Positions 1 through 10,670 of a stretch of 64,000 bases of DNA are shown in pieces. The notes beneath the pieces were generated by a model. That model was given only the letters and a program-made list of their open reading frames with translations. It did no database searches and was not told the origin of the DNA. Origin of the DNA: Myoxocephalus aenaeus (taxonomy: Eukaryota; Chordata; Actinopteri; Perciformes; Cottidae); the NCBI GenBank assembly GCA_038501785.1, contig JBAMJR010000070.1:5240001-5304000 (forward strand), read 5' to 3'. The position numbers and the translations under genes are program-made. Positions within the stretch are counted from its first letter, which is position 1; every line of letters begins with the position of its first letter.

Positions 1-2801
1 ACTGACTGCAATGTAAACGCAAAGGCGGCAATGCGCTCTGCTCAAAGTGAGAAAGACTACTTTTGGTGGTTGGGGAGCACGATGGGTCAAGTTTTAGTAC
101 TTATTTTAAGCTCGACCACGATGCATTAACGATGCATTATTTCAACCTAACAGAGGTTCTTGTTGCCTAATCCAAACTGCGTTCATTTCCCGGTAAAATG
201 ACCCACCAGTCTTCTCAATATGCAAGCTAATGTGTCAGGAAGACATGATCTAGTGCACGTCAGTGCTTACAGAACACCAGCTGAAGACTTTCCTGTAAAG
301 GGAAATATGTGAAACGAGATATTACACAATTATACTGTATTTAGTTGCAAAACACGTGTTATAAATTGCATCAACAACTTTTGTGATTAAACTTTTCCCT
401 GTCATCCATCTGACTGGTCCCACTTCATGCTTTGCACAAAACACTGTAAGCGTTTCTGAGGTGGATGCCAAGGGACCCGGTAGTTTAGTGAGGTTTTCTG
501 TGTGGTTTGTCAAACGAAGGGATTTCAAGAGGCTGGAGAGCGGGCAACAACGAAGCGTTGGGAATATCGGTAAACAAGCAATATTGCATATTATGAGTGA
601 GACCCATCGAGCTGACACAACTCTTAGACGGCTACAGTTCCGGCTCTTTATTAGATTCATATTGGGGGCCTGCTGAGAATACTTGAAAGCGAAATGAAAT
701 GATGCCAAAGCCTGTGTTAGCTCCCCATTGAGAGAGTAATTTTCATTTGAAAGTGCAAGAAAAGGGTCAATTTTAGATGGGTCAAAATTGATTAGAACAG
801 GAAGCATAAATTGCACAGTGCTGAAGCTAATAATTCCCCAGGAAGGGATCATTTTAGTCATGTCTGTGTGACCGAATAACAATGCAACATCTTAATCAAA
901 CGGTGTGCAACAACTGCATCATTGTTGATTGATTACTTCAAAATATAGAGACTGTTAAACCGTTTCTTAACGAGCCATATTGTTAAAGAGTATTCCCTTT
1001 GCAAATGGCGTGCAGCCAACCTTGGTTTTCAGATACATAACAGCGATGCTAATACAAGGGATCCTACTCGGGACAATCTCTCAATCTCTCAGGGAACAGC
1101 CGTCATACAGAAAACCAATATGTTTGGGCTATGAATATTTCATTCCATTCCAAAGACCGGACAATTCTCCAGATGCCCTAACAGCCACATACGTTCTACC
1201 TTGATTCGGCTCTGTCACCACTTAGACCTAGTAAGTGCTCAATTTCATGCCTGATCAGGTATTGTACTTGTTTAATTCCAATGTTGGTGGGTGTGAAAGA
1301 CGGAATTTTTTTCTTCTTTTTTTGTTGTTGTGGGGACTGGAAATGTTAATGAGGCCTAAAGTGTGTCCATTAAAGGTTAATGGCAGCGTGAACTCTTCAG
1401 GGGCGACATTTTTGGAAATGCGGACGCCTGAACCCCCTATTCGGGAAAGATTTGCTGACCTGTACGTGATGAAGATCAAAGACAAAATTCCGCCAATTTC
1501 GAGGTTGTTACATTTTTGGGTATTTTATAATTCCCTCATCAACAGCACGGTACGATTGGAGATATCTAAAACGTACAACTAAACGAACAGAAATGAGAAA
1601 ATAGCTCAAAAATGCCCATCGCAGTTTACTAAAGTAATGATATTAAGAAGTAATTTGTATATCAGGTACTCGCCCCTGTGTTACTTTGAATTATTGAAGA
1701 AAACTTTGAAGTAAAATGGGGGCCAGCTATAACTACAAACTATATCAAAACATAAGTTAATATAGAGTGGTGTTATCCTCCGTCCTGCTCTCACCGCCTG
1801 CGAAGGAAGACATTGATTTCCAACCAAAGTGGTAATTTGATCAAAATATTGTTTAATATTCCAAAACAAGTTGATATGCTTAGCTGAGGTAAAAAAAAAA
1901 AATGCTGAATCGATAAATCCTAAATGCAACAAGGTGCAATGGAAACAACTTATTCATGGTGTAAATAAAGCATATTCCAAGGCTCCTGGATGGAAACATG
2001 CGTTAATTCACATATTTAGAGACCAAATACTGGTCCATCTCCTTAATTCATGCAATAAAACATTTACCAACACACTTTGTATCCATATCAGAAATATCTC
2101 TTTCATTACCAAAACATCATCACTAACAAGGTCCGCCCTGTCTTTTCTCTGCTTCAGAGCAGCTTAGTGAGCAGAGACGACATCTTTAGCTTATCGTGGC
2201 GTTATGGAGAACTCCTGTTTGTGAAATGGAACAATTGTTGATTATGAGTTCTTATAACAGCAAGTATATAACACTTTCATGATGCTTGTAGAAATGAGAA
2301 AGCTACTGCATTACAGCAGCTGAGAACCGAGATAAGCAAATCCATAATGTACCTGGAAATACCAAGACGAGCCCGCACAGATCAAACGTCAATAATATCC
2401 TCGATTGTAAGATCTCGTTGCGGAGCCAAGCGGCCCCTGGAAGAAAATAATGTTCAAAAAACGCTTTCACAGTTCAGCATTTTGTCTTTTCTGAGAGCTT
2501 TAAGGGGCAGCTGTGTGAGCAATCAGCTGCAGATGAGGTCGAACACCAGCACCAATAGGCAGAGGTTTCCAATTACCCAACAGTGGAGGCAGAAGGAATG
2601 CAGAAACAGGTGGCACCTTTAATTGCTTTTTGCAACCCCAGAAGCGCAGTGTAAGAGGGAGCAGAGCTGTGGGAGGGCCTCTGGAGTCCAGACATTCGCC
2701 ATTGTCTTTGTAATTGGTTTTAGTAAAGTATAGTTCTGTAGTGGAAAATGAGTAAAATAGATCATATCTAATGCTTTTTCAAACTTAAAATGGCATTGAG
2801 G

Positions 2802-2805
<4 letters not shown>
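1..2805. other. Non-coding stretch, nothing recognised
   Basis: No open frame here has a recognisable domain. The longer ones (for example 322-882 on the minus strand, 383-676 and 1235-1582 on the plus strand) overlap one another on opposite strands and have no protein-like composition. Visible low-complexity pieces are a T-rich tract near 1306-1330 and an A-run near 1892-1902. No repeat boundary, tRNA-like box or promoter cluster could be supported. Confidence 0.6.

Positions 2806-2834
<29 letters not shown>
2806..2834. repeat. (TA)n microsatellite at the left flank of the Tc1 element
   Basis: An uninterrupted alternating A/T run of 29 bp ends directly at the first base of the Tc1/mariner element. 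Its last TA (2833-2834) serves as the left copy of the TA target duplication. This fits the known TA target preference of the superfamily. Confidence 0.9.
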
Positions 2835-2837
<3 letters not shown>

Positions 2838-2863
2838 TCACCTAAAGGATTATTAGGAACACC
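2835..2863 (+). repeat. Left terminal inverted repeat of the Tc1/mariner element
   Basis: These 29 bp begin CACTCACCTAAAGG and are the exact reverse complement of 4026-4054. The match stops at the next base on either side, which defines the repeat length. Confidence 0.95.
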
Positions 2864-2982
2864 TGTTCAATTTCTCATTAATGCAATTATCTAATCAACC
2901 AATCACATGGCAGTTGCTTCAATGCATTTAGGGGTGTGGTCCTGGTCAAGACAATCTCCTGAACTCCAAACTGAATGTCAGA

Positions 2983-4022
2983 ATGGGAAAGAAAGGTGAT
3001 TTAAGCAATTTTGAGCGTGGCATGGTTGTTGGTGCCAGACGGGCCGGTCTGAGTATTTCACAATCTGCTCAGTTACTGGGATTTTCACGCACAACCATTT
3101 CTAGGGTTTACAAAGAATGGTGTGAAAAGGGAAAAACATCCAGTATGCGGCAGTCCTGTGGGCGAAAATGCCTTGTTGATGCTAGAGGTCAGAGGAGAAT
3201 GGGCCGACTGATTCAAGCTGATAGAAGAGCAACTTTGACTGAAATAACCACTCGTTACAACCGAGGTATGCAGCAAAGCATTTGTGAAGCCACAACACGC
3301 ACAACCTTGAGGCGGATGGGCTACAACAGCAGAAGACCCCACCGGGTACCACTCATCTCCACTACAAATAGGAAAAAGAGGCTACAATTTGCAAGAGCTC
3401 ACCAAAATTGGACAGTTGAAGACTGGAAAAATGTTGCCTGGTCTGATGAGTCTCGATTTCTGTTGAGACATTCAGATGGTAGAGTCAGAATTTGGCGTAA
3501 ACAGAATGAGAACATGGATCCATCATGCCTTGTTACCACTGTGCAGGCTGGTGGTGGTGGTGTAATGGTGTGGGGGATGTTTTCTTGGCACACTTTAGGC
3601 CCCTTAGTGCCAATTGGGCATCGTTTAAATGCCACGGCCTACCTGAGCATTGTTTCTGACCATGTCCATCCCTTTATGGCCACCATGTACCCATCCTCTG
3701 ATGGCTACTTCCAGCAGGATAATGCACCATGTCACAAAGCTCCAATCATTTCAAATTGGTTTCTTGACATTGACAATGAGTTCACTGTACTAAAATGGCC
3801 CCCACAGTCACCAGATCTCAACCCAATAGAGCATCTTTGGGATGTGGTGGAACGGGAGCTTCGTGCCCTGGATGTGCATCCCACAAATCTCATCAACTGC
3901 AAGATGCTATCCTATCAATATGGGCCAACATTTCTAAAGAATGCTTTCAGCAGCTTGTTGAATCAATGCCACGTAGAATTAAGGCAGTTCTGAAGGCGAA
4001 AGGGGGTCAAACACAGTATTAG
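2983..4022 (+). pseudogene. Tc1/mariner transposase, frameshifted near its C-terminus
   Basis: The protein would bind the terminal repeats and cut and rejoin the element at TA sites. The frame opens at an ATG with A at -3 and runs 336 residues to a stop at 3991-3993. Residues about 8-45 look like the first helix-turn-helix (the LLGFSRTTISRVYKEW region). Residues about 75-115 look like the second, followed by a basic RRPH...NRKKR stretch. The catalytic triad is visible: D155 in AWSDESRF, D246 in QQDNAPCH and E283 in SPDLNPIEHLW, with 36 residues between the last two. After residue about 303 the sequence loses family character. The expected C-terminal tail, including QLVESMPRRIKAVLKAKGG, continues in another frame to a stop at 4020-4022. 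A single-base deletion around 3889-3892 explains this. The linker after the first DNA-binding domain reads CGRKC, where many relatives have a GRPR-like motif. The copy is probably inactive because of the lost tail. Confidence 0.93.
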
Positions 4023-4025
4023 TAT

Positions 4026-4054
4026 GGTGTTCCTAATAATCCTTTAGGTGAGTG
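4026..4054 (-). repeat. Right terminal inverted repeat of the Tc1/mariner element
   Basis: These 29 bp are the exact reverse complement of 2835-2863 and end in GGTGAGTG just before the TA at 4055-4056. Confidence 0.95.
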
Positions 4055-4193
4055 TATATTCAAGCCTTATGTGGGTATTGGATTCAGTCCAACCATTACA
4101 ATTGAAATGACACATGCATACAAAATAGTCTGTATTGTACTCATTGCATTAAAATGACTTCTATAATCTTCAAACACTGAGCTGCTTTTACAT

Positions 4194-4196
<3 letters not shown>

Positions 4197-4262
<66 letters not shown>
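4197..4262. repeat. (TA)33 microsatellite
   Basis: A pure 66-bp TA run lies 140 bp downstream of the Tc1 element. Long TA runs like this are prone to cruciform extrusion, length polymorphism and assembly error. Confidence 0.95.
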
Positions 4263-4265
<3 letters not shown>

Positions 4266-4340
4266 GGATGTCTTTACAGCAGGTGTAATTCACTCTTTGT
4301 TTTTTAGGGGAGACTCCACCGAGCACTCGTCCACCCCACA

Positions 4341-4348
4341 TGACGTCA
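4341..4348. promoter_or_regulatory. Full palindromic CRE-type site, with TAAATA just downstream
   Basis: TGACGTCA, the consensus cAMP-response/ATF element, lies 65 bp upstream of the ATG at 4406. A TATA-like TAAATA follows at 4355-4360. Together with the candidate signal-peptide exon this could be a core promoter. The link to transcription is inference, since an 8-bp motif also occurs by chance. Confidence 0.3.
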
Positions 4349-4405
4349 CTGGACTAAATACTAGCGCTTTAGCTCGAGCGCTACGAGCTAACACAAGTAC
4401 GGACG

Positions 4406-4903
4406 ATGGCAGCATGGCTGACCTTATCTCTTCTGCCCGTGTTCTCATCAGTGTTGCCCCCTTTGTTAGCTCAGCTGGATAACCCAATTTGCTTTCAAGT
4501 TGATGTAGAACTTTGTGTTAAGGATGACGCAACTCCCTCACCTCCTTCCCGTCCGTGCCGTCTCCGCCTCTCTTCTTCTACCGAGGCTAACAACTGCACT
4601 TTCCTGCGTAGCGTGAGGTGGGGGAAAAAAAGCAATCTGATCCTAGACTAACCCTATCTCTTATACTGAGGGGATGGGATCAAGAAAATGCCAACTTCCT
4701 CTACGCTACTACAGTTAAAAGCTCTGACTACACACTGTGCTTACACGTGGCGAGAGCAAGCAGCGAGGGGGAGGTTATGTTTCGGAGTCACGTGTCTCCA
4801 AAGTGTTTCATCTTCAAGGCTTTACGGGAGTTGTGGGACATTCCTTACAGCCCTTTTCAATATCAAGGAGGGTATGATTTGTGGGGATATGCTGATTTCC
4901 AAG
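4406..4903 (+). CDS. Candidate first exon of an unidentified secreted or membrane protein, with a frame break
   Basis: I do not recognise the protein. The ATG at 4406 has a strong start context (A at -3, G at +4). The first ~22 residues form a textbook signal peptide: MAAW, then a leucine-rich core, then PPLLA before QLDN. Next come two cysteines (NPICF, VELCV), a Pro/Ser-rich linker, a third cysteine (RPCRL) and an N-glycosylation site at NNCT. That frame stops at 4649-4651. A second frame, open from 4612, continues in protein-like composition (LTLSLILRGWDQENANFLYA, DYTLCLHVA) to about 4903, where CAAG|GTGAGAA is a good splice donor. The switch falls on GGGGG followed by AAAAAAA at 4620-4631. 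A homopolymer length error, a real frameshift in a pseudogene, or a very short intron could explain it. Downstream exons were not identified. A pair of chance frames remains possible. Confidence 0.35.
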
Positions 4904-7637
4904 GTGAGAACCGGATGCATATTCATACGCTGAGTTTACAAAAACAAAGTGGGGAAAAAAAACAGCAGCTTATATAACCTTTCCTCATTGAGAGCGCCGC
5001 ATTTTGCATCACAATAAGAGCGCAGTGTGTTTGTATGCACGGGCCTTTTTGCGTTTGCGTGCGGACGCACGCGCAGACATGCGAGTGTGTGTGTGTGTGT
5101 GTGTGTCCATATTCTTCTGATGTGTGACTGCTGGCAGCGATTGCCCTGTTTTCCCATTTCCCCTCTGGCTAATCACTAGAGTCCCCGTAAATCCTTGGTA
5201 TCACCACAGGATCAAGAGGAGGCCTCCAAGCCCCAGGGAGCCTATTTCCTCTGAGAGCAGAACACAAACTGGAAAGCTCCTTGATATATTTGCCGGCCCA
5301 GGGACGGTCAAGACTCCAGGGCTGAAAGATGCTCCATGACATCACCCTGCTTTTAGAAGTTCTCCACTTCGCATATATATATATATATATAAAAAAAATC
5401 AAATCTGATATAAAAACAATGTCTGAAGCTCTGGAGAATTTACGACAAAAGGGGAGTCGTATTGTACAGTGGGCATAAGGAAGAAGAAGGTCAGTGATAG
5501 GGATCAGATTGTAGTGTTTCAATCCAAACCTGTATTTCGCAGCTGCAGTGGCTCTATTCCAGCTGGTGTGGCTACACAGAATAATTAGTTTGGTTGGAAC
5601 AGCACCTCAGGGGGCTGGATTAGCTCTTGGAGGACAGTTTCTCCAGCAGCCCAATGTTCTGATGAGAGCCGCGATATACTGTCATGCACCCAGCACTGAG
5701 AAGCTTTTGATGGTTTTAAAAGCCTTGAGCGAGTGACAATTACAGCCTGAATGGCAAACAGTGTCAAAGGGAATGAGATGCTCTGGACTCCGAAGCTGAA
5801 GGTCACAAGGGAGAAGGCCCGTTGTAAAGCTGTGCGTTACAATGTGGAATAATGGACAGTGTCCAGAGATGGGGGGAGTAGGCGGGCAAAATGAACTTGG
5901 AACATTGTTCCTATTTATTTATTTTTTACATCGAAAAGCATGCTATCTGCAAACGGCAGTCATGAATAAAGAACATGATGCACGGGAAAGTAAATAAGTA
6001 AATCTAATCATATAGAGACATTGTGATGACAGATCTGCAACAACTGCACAACTGCATCTCTGATGGTATCTGCACAGAGAAAATAACAGGAATAAGACCC
6101 TCTGTGATGCACGACTGTATCGCAGAGTGGAAAATGTGTCATGTTGTTTCAAACGAACGTGCTTTAGCAGAACAACTATATCACATCCCTAAAAAAACCA
6201 GTTTAATGGATGATTTCACGCCTCACAATCTAAAGCCAAAGGACAATAGAGTGGAAAGCAAACAGTGGTTAGGGTCGGGTTACCACGGCCATTACCATAC
6301 ACAGTACATTAACCATGGTTTATTTGCCATCACCATTGCCATTCCCTAGTATTGCCACACGCGGATATTGCTGAAAGCAAGGATCTTTAAAACGTTAGCA
6401 TTGAACATGATCCAGGGTTCTGCAGAATCGTCGAAAATCCCAAACCCGTCTGCTACAAAATGATGTTGCCCGACAAATAAACTGCATTCTCAACTACATT
6501 TCGAGGGAAACATATTTTCTCCTGGAGTATGATTGCACATAATCACCTGGTTGACCTTTTTAAATTGGCAACAGATTGTATTTGTTTGGTAAAAACATCG
6601 TGGTTTTGCTAAAAATGAGGATGTTTGAAACCATATTTAGGGCACAACAGTTCATTATATGAAGTCAACAAGGACTTTTGCTTTCACACAGGACACAAAG
6701 ACTTGCTTTGAAAGTGATTTATTTTTGACCAAACATCCAACTTGACCCACTACTACCTCCATGGACTTTTATCATACTTATAATACATATAGAAATGTAT
6801 TTGTGATACGTCAAAAACTAAATAACAAAGAATGTGTAACACAATGTTATTGACAGTTTAGAAGCTGTCAGAATATCAACGTTCATGACATCAGGAAAAC
6901 ATACCATAATATGGAGTAGGAATTGTAGCTTTTAGTAAATGTCTTTTTGTAAAAAGCGATTAAAAATAGACAGATGTGATTAGTTACCTAACAGCTCGAC
7001 ATTTTCTGACTTTTTCAGATTGGAAAAAAAATTATAATTTTAACCCCCAAAAAAGAAAAATACTATGATTAGTACTTTAATTTGGATTTTAATATGCAGT
7101 TCAACGGGTGGTGTCTAATGTCAGCTGGAAGCTCATAACTACATAAGATGTAAAAATCCAATATCACAGTTTGTCCCTTAAACTTCCCACTAGTGTTCCT
7201 CCCCACACTCATTTTAAATAATGAGATGAGATAGCTCCGCTCGTGGTGCACCTTAGTTTACCATCTTCACCACAAACACTCATCAGAGGGGAAAAAAACA
7301 ACAATAGAGGAGCCGGAGAGCTGCATTCACAATATCAGAGATCAAACACGTTTCCCCCTCTGGAGGCAATTGTGCGTTCGCGTTGTCCATCTCTCCCGGA
7401 GCAGCACGTATACACGTATGTTTTACCTCCACGCCGCATGTGTCAGGTGTGCCCGTTCTACCGGGAAGCTTGTTCAACATACCAGGAAGCGAGGAAAGAT
7501 CTTGAAGTGTGACCGGTCAGAACGTTTCCCACCGCTCTGACACGCTGGTGAGACACTGACGGGTTGTAGAGATACGATCTAGAAGCAACAGATGACATCG
7601 TGAGGGGAAGAGCTCTTAAAACCTTTTAAAATCCAAT
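4904..7637. other. Non-coding stretch with small microsatellites
   Basis: No gene is recognisable. It contains (GT)11 at 5085-5106, (AT)n at 5373-5391 followed by an A-run, and a purine/pyrimidine-alternating GC-rich patch at 5051-5080. Open frames such as 5169-5522 (minus) and 6023-6349 (plus) have no family features. If the 4406-4903 candidate is a real exon, this stretch would be its first intron. A plausible acceptor (ATCACCACAG at 5202-5211) is present, but no convincing exon follows it. Confidence 0.5.
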
Positions 7638-7663
7638 CCCCCCCCCCCCTCCCCCCCCCCCCC
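7638..7663. repeat. C-tract, G-rich on the minus strand
   Basis: A run of about 26 bases consists of C with one interrupting T and is followed by TAGAGGGGG. The minus strand is an uninterrupted G-rich tract able to form G-quadruplexes. Such tracts also cause polymerase slippage, so the exact length may be unreliable. Confidence 0.85.
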
Positions 7664-7940
7664 TAGAGGGGGCAGACTGAGCGATTTTTATATAAAACTA
7701 TAAATCATAGCTTGTTTTATGAAAAAAAAAGCCCCAAAACTGCTGTATTTTGGATGTATTGAACACCATAAGTAATATACAAGTGAAATATATGGTTTGG
7801 TCCATGAGAAAATTAAAAAGTCACAGATGTGCGCAAATGTGCCGCAATGCAAATGTTGGAGACCTCGCCTGAATGTTCTCTGTACTTTAAACCCTCTCTA
7901 ACTTTGTTCTGCTTCACTTTATCAAAGTCAACCTTTGCAG

Positions 7941-9309
7941 AGAGAATGTTCACATATTGTGTTATGATTTTGGTTAGAGAATGTTCACATATTGTGCTAT
8001 GATTTGAGTTAGAGAATGTTCACATATTGTGCTATGATTTGGGTTAGAGATTGTTCACATGTTGTGCTATGATTTGGGTTAGAGAATGTTCACATATTGT
8101 GCTATGATTTGGGTTAGAGAATGTTCACATATTGTGCTATGATTTGGGTTAGTGAATGTTCACATATTGTGTTATGATTTGGGTTAGAGAATGTTCACAT
8201 ATTGTGTTATGATTTGGGTTAGAGAATGTTCACATATTGAGCTATGATTTGAGTTAGAGAATGTTCACATATTGTGCTAAGATTTGAGTTAGTGAATGTT
8301 CACATATTGTGCTATGATTTGTGTTAGGGAATGTTCACATATTGAGCTATGATTTGGGTTAGAGAATGTTCACATATTGTGTTATGATTTTGGTTAGAGA
8401 ATGTTCACATATTGTGCTATGATTTGAGTTAGAGAATGTTCACATATTGTGCTATGATTTGGGTTAGAGATAGTTCACATGTTGTGCTATGATTTGGGTT
8501 AGAGAATGTTCACATATTGTGCTATGATTTGGGTTAGAGAATGTTCACATATTGTGCTATGATTTGGGTTAGTGAATGTTCACATATTGTGTTATGATTT
8601 GGGTTAGAGAATGTTCACATATTGTGTTATGATTTGGGTTAGAGAATGTTCACATATTGAGCTATGATTTGAGTCAGAGAATGTTCACATATTGTGCTAA
8701 GATTTGAGTTAGTGAATGTTCACATATTGTGCTATGATTTGTGTTAGGGAATGTTCACATATTGAGCTATGATTTGGGTTAGAGAATGTTCACATATTGT
8801 GTTATGATTTTGGTTAGAGAATGTTCACATATTGTGCTATGATTTGAGTTAGAGAATGTTCACATATTGTGCTATGATTTGGGTTAGAGATTGTTCACAT
8901 GTTGTGCTATGATTTGGGTTAGAGAATGTTCACATATTGTGCTATGATTTGGGTTAGAGAATGTTCACATATTGTGCTATGATTTGGGTTAGTGAATGTT
9001 CACATATTGTGTTATGATTTGGGTTAGAGAATGTTCACATATTGTGTTATGATTTGGGTTAGAGAATGTTCACATATTGAGCTATGATTTGAGTTAGAGA
9101 ATGTTCACATATTGTGCTAAGATTTGAGTTAGTGAATGTTCACATATTGTGCTATGATTTGTGTTAGGGAATGTTCACATATTGAGCTATGATTTGGGTT
9201 AGAGAATGTTCACATATTGTGTTATGATTTGGGTTAGAGAATGTTCACATATTGAGCTATGATTTGGGTTAGAGAATGTTCACATATTGTGCTATGATTT
9301 GGGTTAGAG
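7941..9309. repeat. 35-bp minisatellite, about 39 copies, in a 420-bp higher-order array
   Basis: The unit is 35 bp (AGAGAATGTTCACATATTGT followed by GCTATGATTTGGGTT). It begins at 7941 and repeats head to tail to 9309. Copies differ at a few fixed sites: gtgCtat/gtgTtat/gAGCtat, ttGGgtt/ttTGgtt/ttGAgtt, and agAGaat/agTGaat. The same order of variants recurs every 12 units. Blocks 7941-8360, 8361-8780 and 8781-9200 are nearly identical. The few visible differences include ttgttc/tagttc near 8470 and gagtt/gagtc near 8672. A partial fourth block starts at 9201 and loses the pattern from 9231. This means a 12-unit block was itself duplicated recently, probably by unequal exchange. It has no unique spacers, so it is not a CRISPR-like array. 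Confidence 0.97.
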
Positions 9310-10430
9310 TTGGACCTTACAGCTGCATCACTCCAAAGAAATAATCATCCTGAAAGTGATTTTTTTATAGGCGGACCTGAAACCTTTTCAGTTTTTGCTG
9401 TGTGTCATCTTCATTTACTCTTAACCAGTAACATATAGACTGATATTTACACATCTGAACAAATGAAAATTATTCAAATAGCCCTAGTGGTTGCAGAGAT
9501 ACACTCTTTTTAGTTAATTTTCGAGGAAAGGGCCTAAAAATAGGGTGGTTTCGTTCTCCTTCTTCTGTCTCTCTGGCTTTATTGCATATTGGACGACGTC
9601 CCGTGAGGAGAGAGCAATGTCAAAATAAAATCATCTCGCCAATGTTTTTTTTTTTTATGTGATATCAATCTTTTTTTTGTTTCAACTTGTGATTGAAAAA
9701 AAAACCACATTTATTAAAAAAAGGCAAACAAAAATAAATGTACGAAGAAAAACACAATTCAACAGTTTATTCCACCGCCACGGTCCCGTGGCACCGGCCC
9801 TAAAACGCCACCACCTCCCGACTCAAAGCATCAGTATGCTCAGCCCCAGTTTTCCTATGAGTTTGACAAATATTCTTCCTTAAATAGTCTTGCCAGTGAC
9901 AGATACTTCTGACAGCCATGGCACAAGGAATACTACATCACTCTTTTCACCAGGCTCCCTGCATGGAAGTTACAGGTAAATGGTGTTTTTTTCTCAACAG
10001 AGTGATGCTGGGGATGGTTTTTGATGACCTCTAAAAAAAGAAAAGAAGTAGTCTTGAATGAAACAAACCTCGGGGAGTAAACGAGACGCAGGTGTGGAAG
10101 TCTTGACTCCGGACTATAAGAAGTGCAGAGGAGACTTCGAGGGCTCAAAGTTGACTCGGGGACGCAGTTGAGAATAATTGAGTTTCCACCAGAGTGGCTC
10201 GTCTTGACATTCTGTAGGCAAAAACCCAACTGGAGGCCCAAAAGTAATACAATTACGTTGAGTGTGAGGGGGGTATGCATATGTTTTGTTCATTTTGAAG
10301 CAGCTGTGCTTTTTGCAGGGGTTCTAACTAATATGATTTGATCTTTAGTCTGCCTGCACACTGCAGTATCTCGAGGTCAAACTGCAAAATCCACTTCAGC
10401 CGGGAATTCAATATACTGTGTTTTTTTTAA
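9310..10430. other. Non-coding stretch, nothing recognised
   Basis: This is unique sequence between the minisatellite and a CpG-rich patch. It is A/T-rich, with T-runs near 9645-9656 and 9671-9679. Frames at 9933-10280 (minus) and 10123-10341 (plus) overlap antisense to each other and show no domain. Confidence 0.5.
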
Positions 10431-10670
10431 ACTTTTGTGACGGCACTGCGCTGTGATTGGTGCAACATCTGCGTGTGGGTGGGCACTAAAAATAGTTTGT
10501 CGCTCGCTCGCATCAATTGCAAAGACCGCCCGGGCCGAGGGGGCCGGCGTTGTTAGCCGTTTGCTCTCGGCCCCATCTGGGAGTTCAGCGCTCCCTACGA
10601 CTCCGTATGTCACTCCCGTGTCTCGTGATTAAAAATCACGGGGGAACGTGCGGGGGTGTGCTGGAGTGAC
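10431..10670. promoter_or_regulatory. CpG-rich patch with inverted CCAAT box and MEF2-type site
   Basis: About 20 CpG dinucleotides fall in roughly 230 bp, well above the surrounding sequence. Within it are an inverted CCAAT box (GATTGG, about 10455-10460), a perfect MEF2 consensus CTAAAAATAG at 10486-10495, and a 7-bp-stem palindrome CGTGATT-AAA-AATCACG at 10624-10640. These features suit an unmethylated regulatory element or an unannotated promoter. No associated open frame with a convincing start was found on either side, so function is inference. Confidence 0.3.

Larger units (their letters stand above)
2835..4054 (+). mobile_element. Tc1/mariner-type DNA transposon, about 1.2 kb, DD36E-like
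   Basis: This is a full-length cut-and-paste element of 1220 bp. It is bounded by 29-bp terminal inverted repeats that match perfectly (2835-2863 and 4026-4054) and by TA on both sides (2833-2834 and 4055-4056). It carries a single transposase frame on the plus strand starting 148 bp inside the left end. The catalytic spacing is 36 residues between the second Asp and the Glu, rather than the 34 of classical Tc1. From memory, this size, short repeat length and spacing match the DD36E group ('Incomer') described in vertebrates. A database comparison would be needed to confirm the family name. The copy is probably not autonomous because the transposase frame shifts near 3890. Identical terminal repeats and the nearly open frame suggest a fairly young insertion. 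Confidence 0.95.

Noticed and set aside
3085..3635. Minus-strand frames within the Tc1 element
   Set aside because: They are antisense shadows of the transposase.
7941..9309. CRISPR-like array
   Set aside because: Units abut directly with no unique spacers, and the context is vertebrate. It is a minisatellite.
7941..9309. Telomere-like GGGTTAG words in the minisatellite
   Set aside because: The word occurs once per 35-bp unit rather than in 6-bp tandem, so it is not an interstitial telomere repeat.
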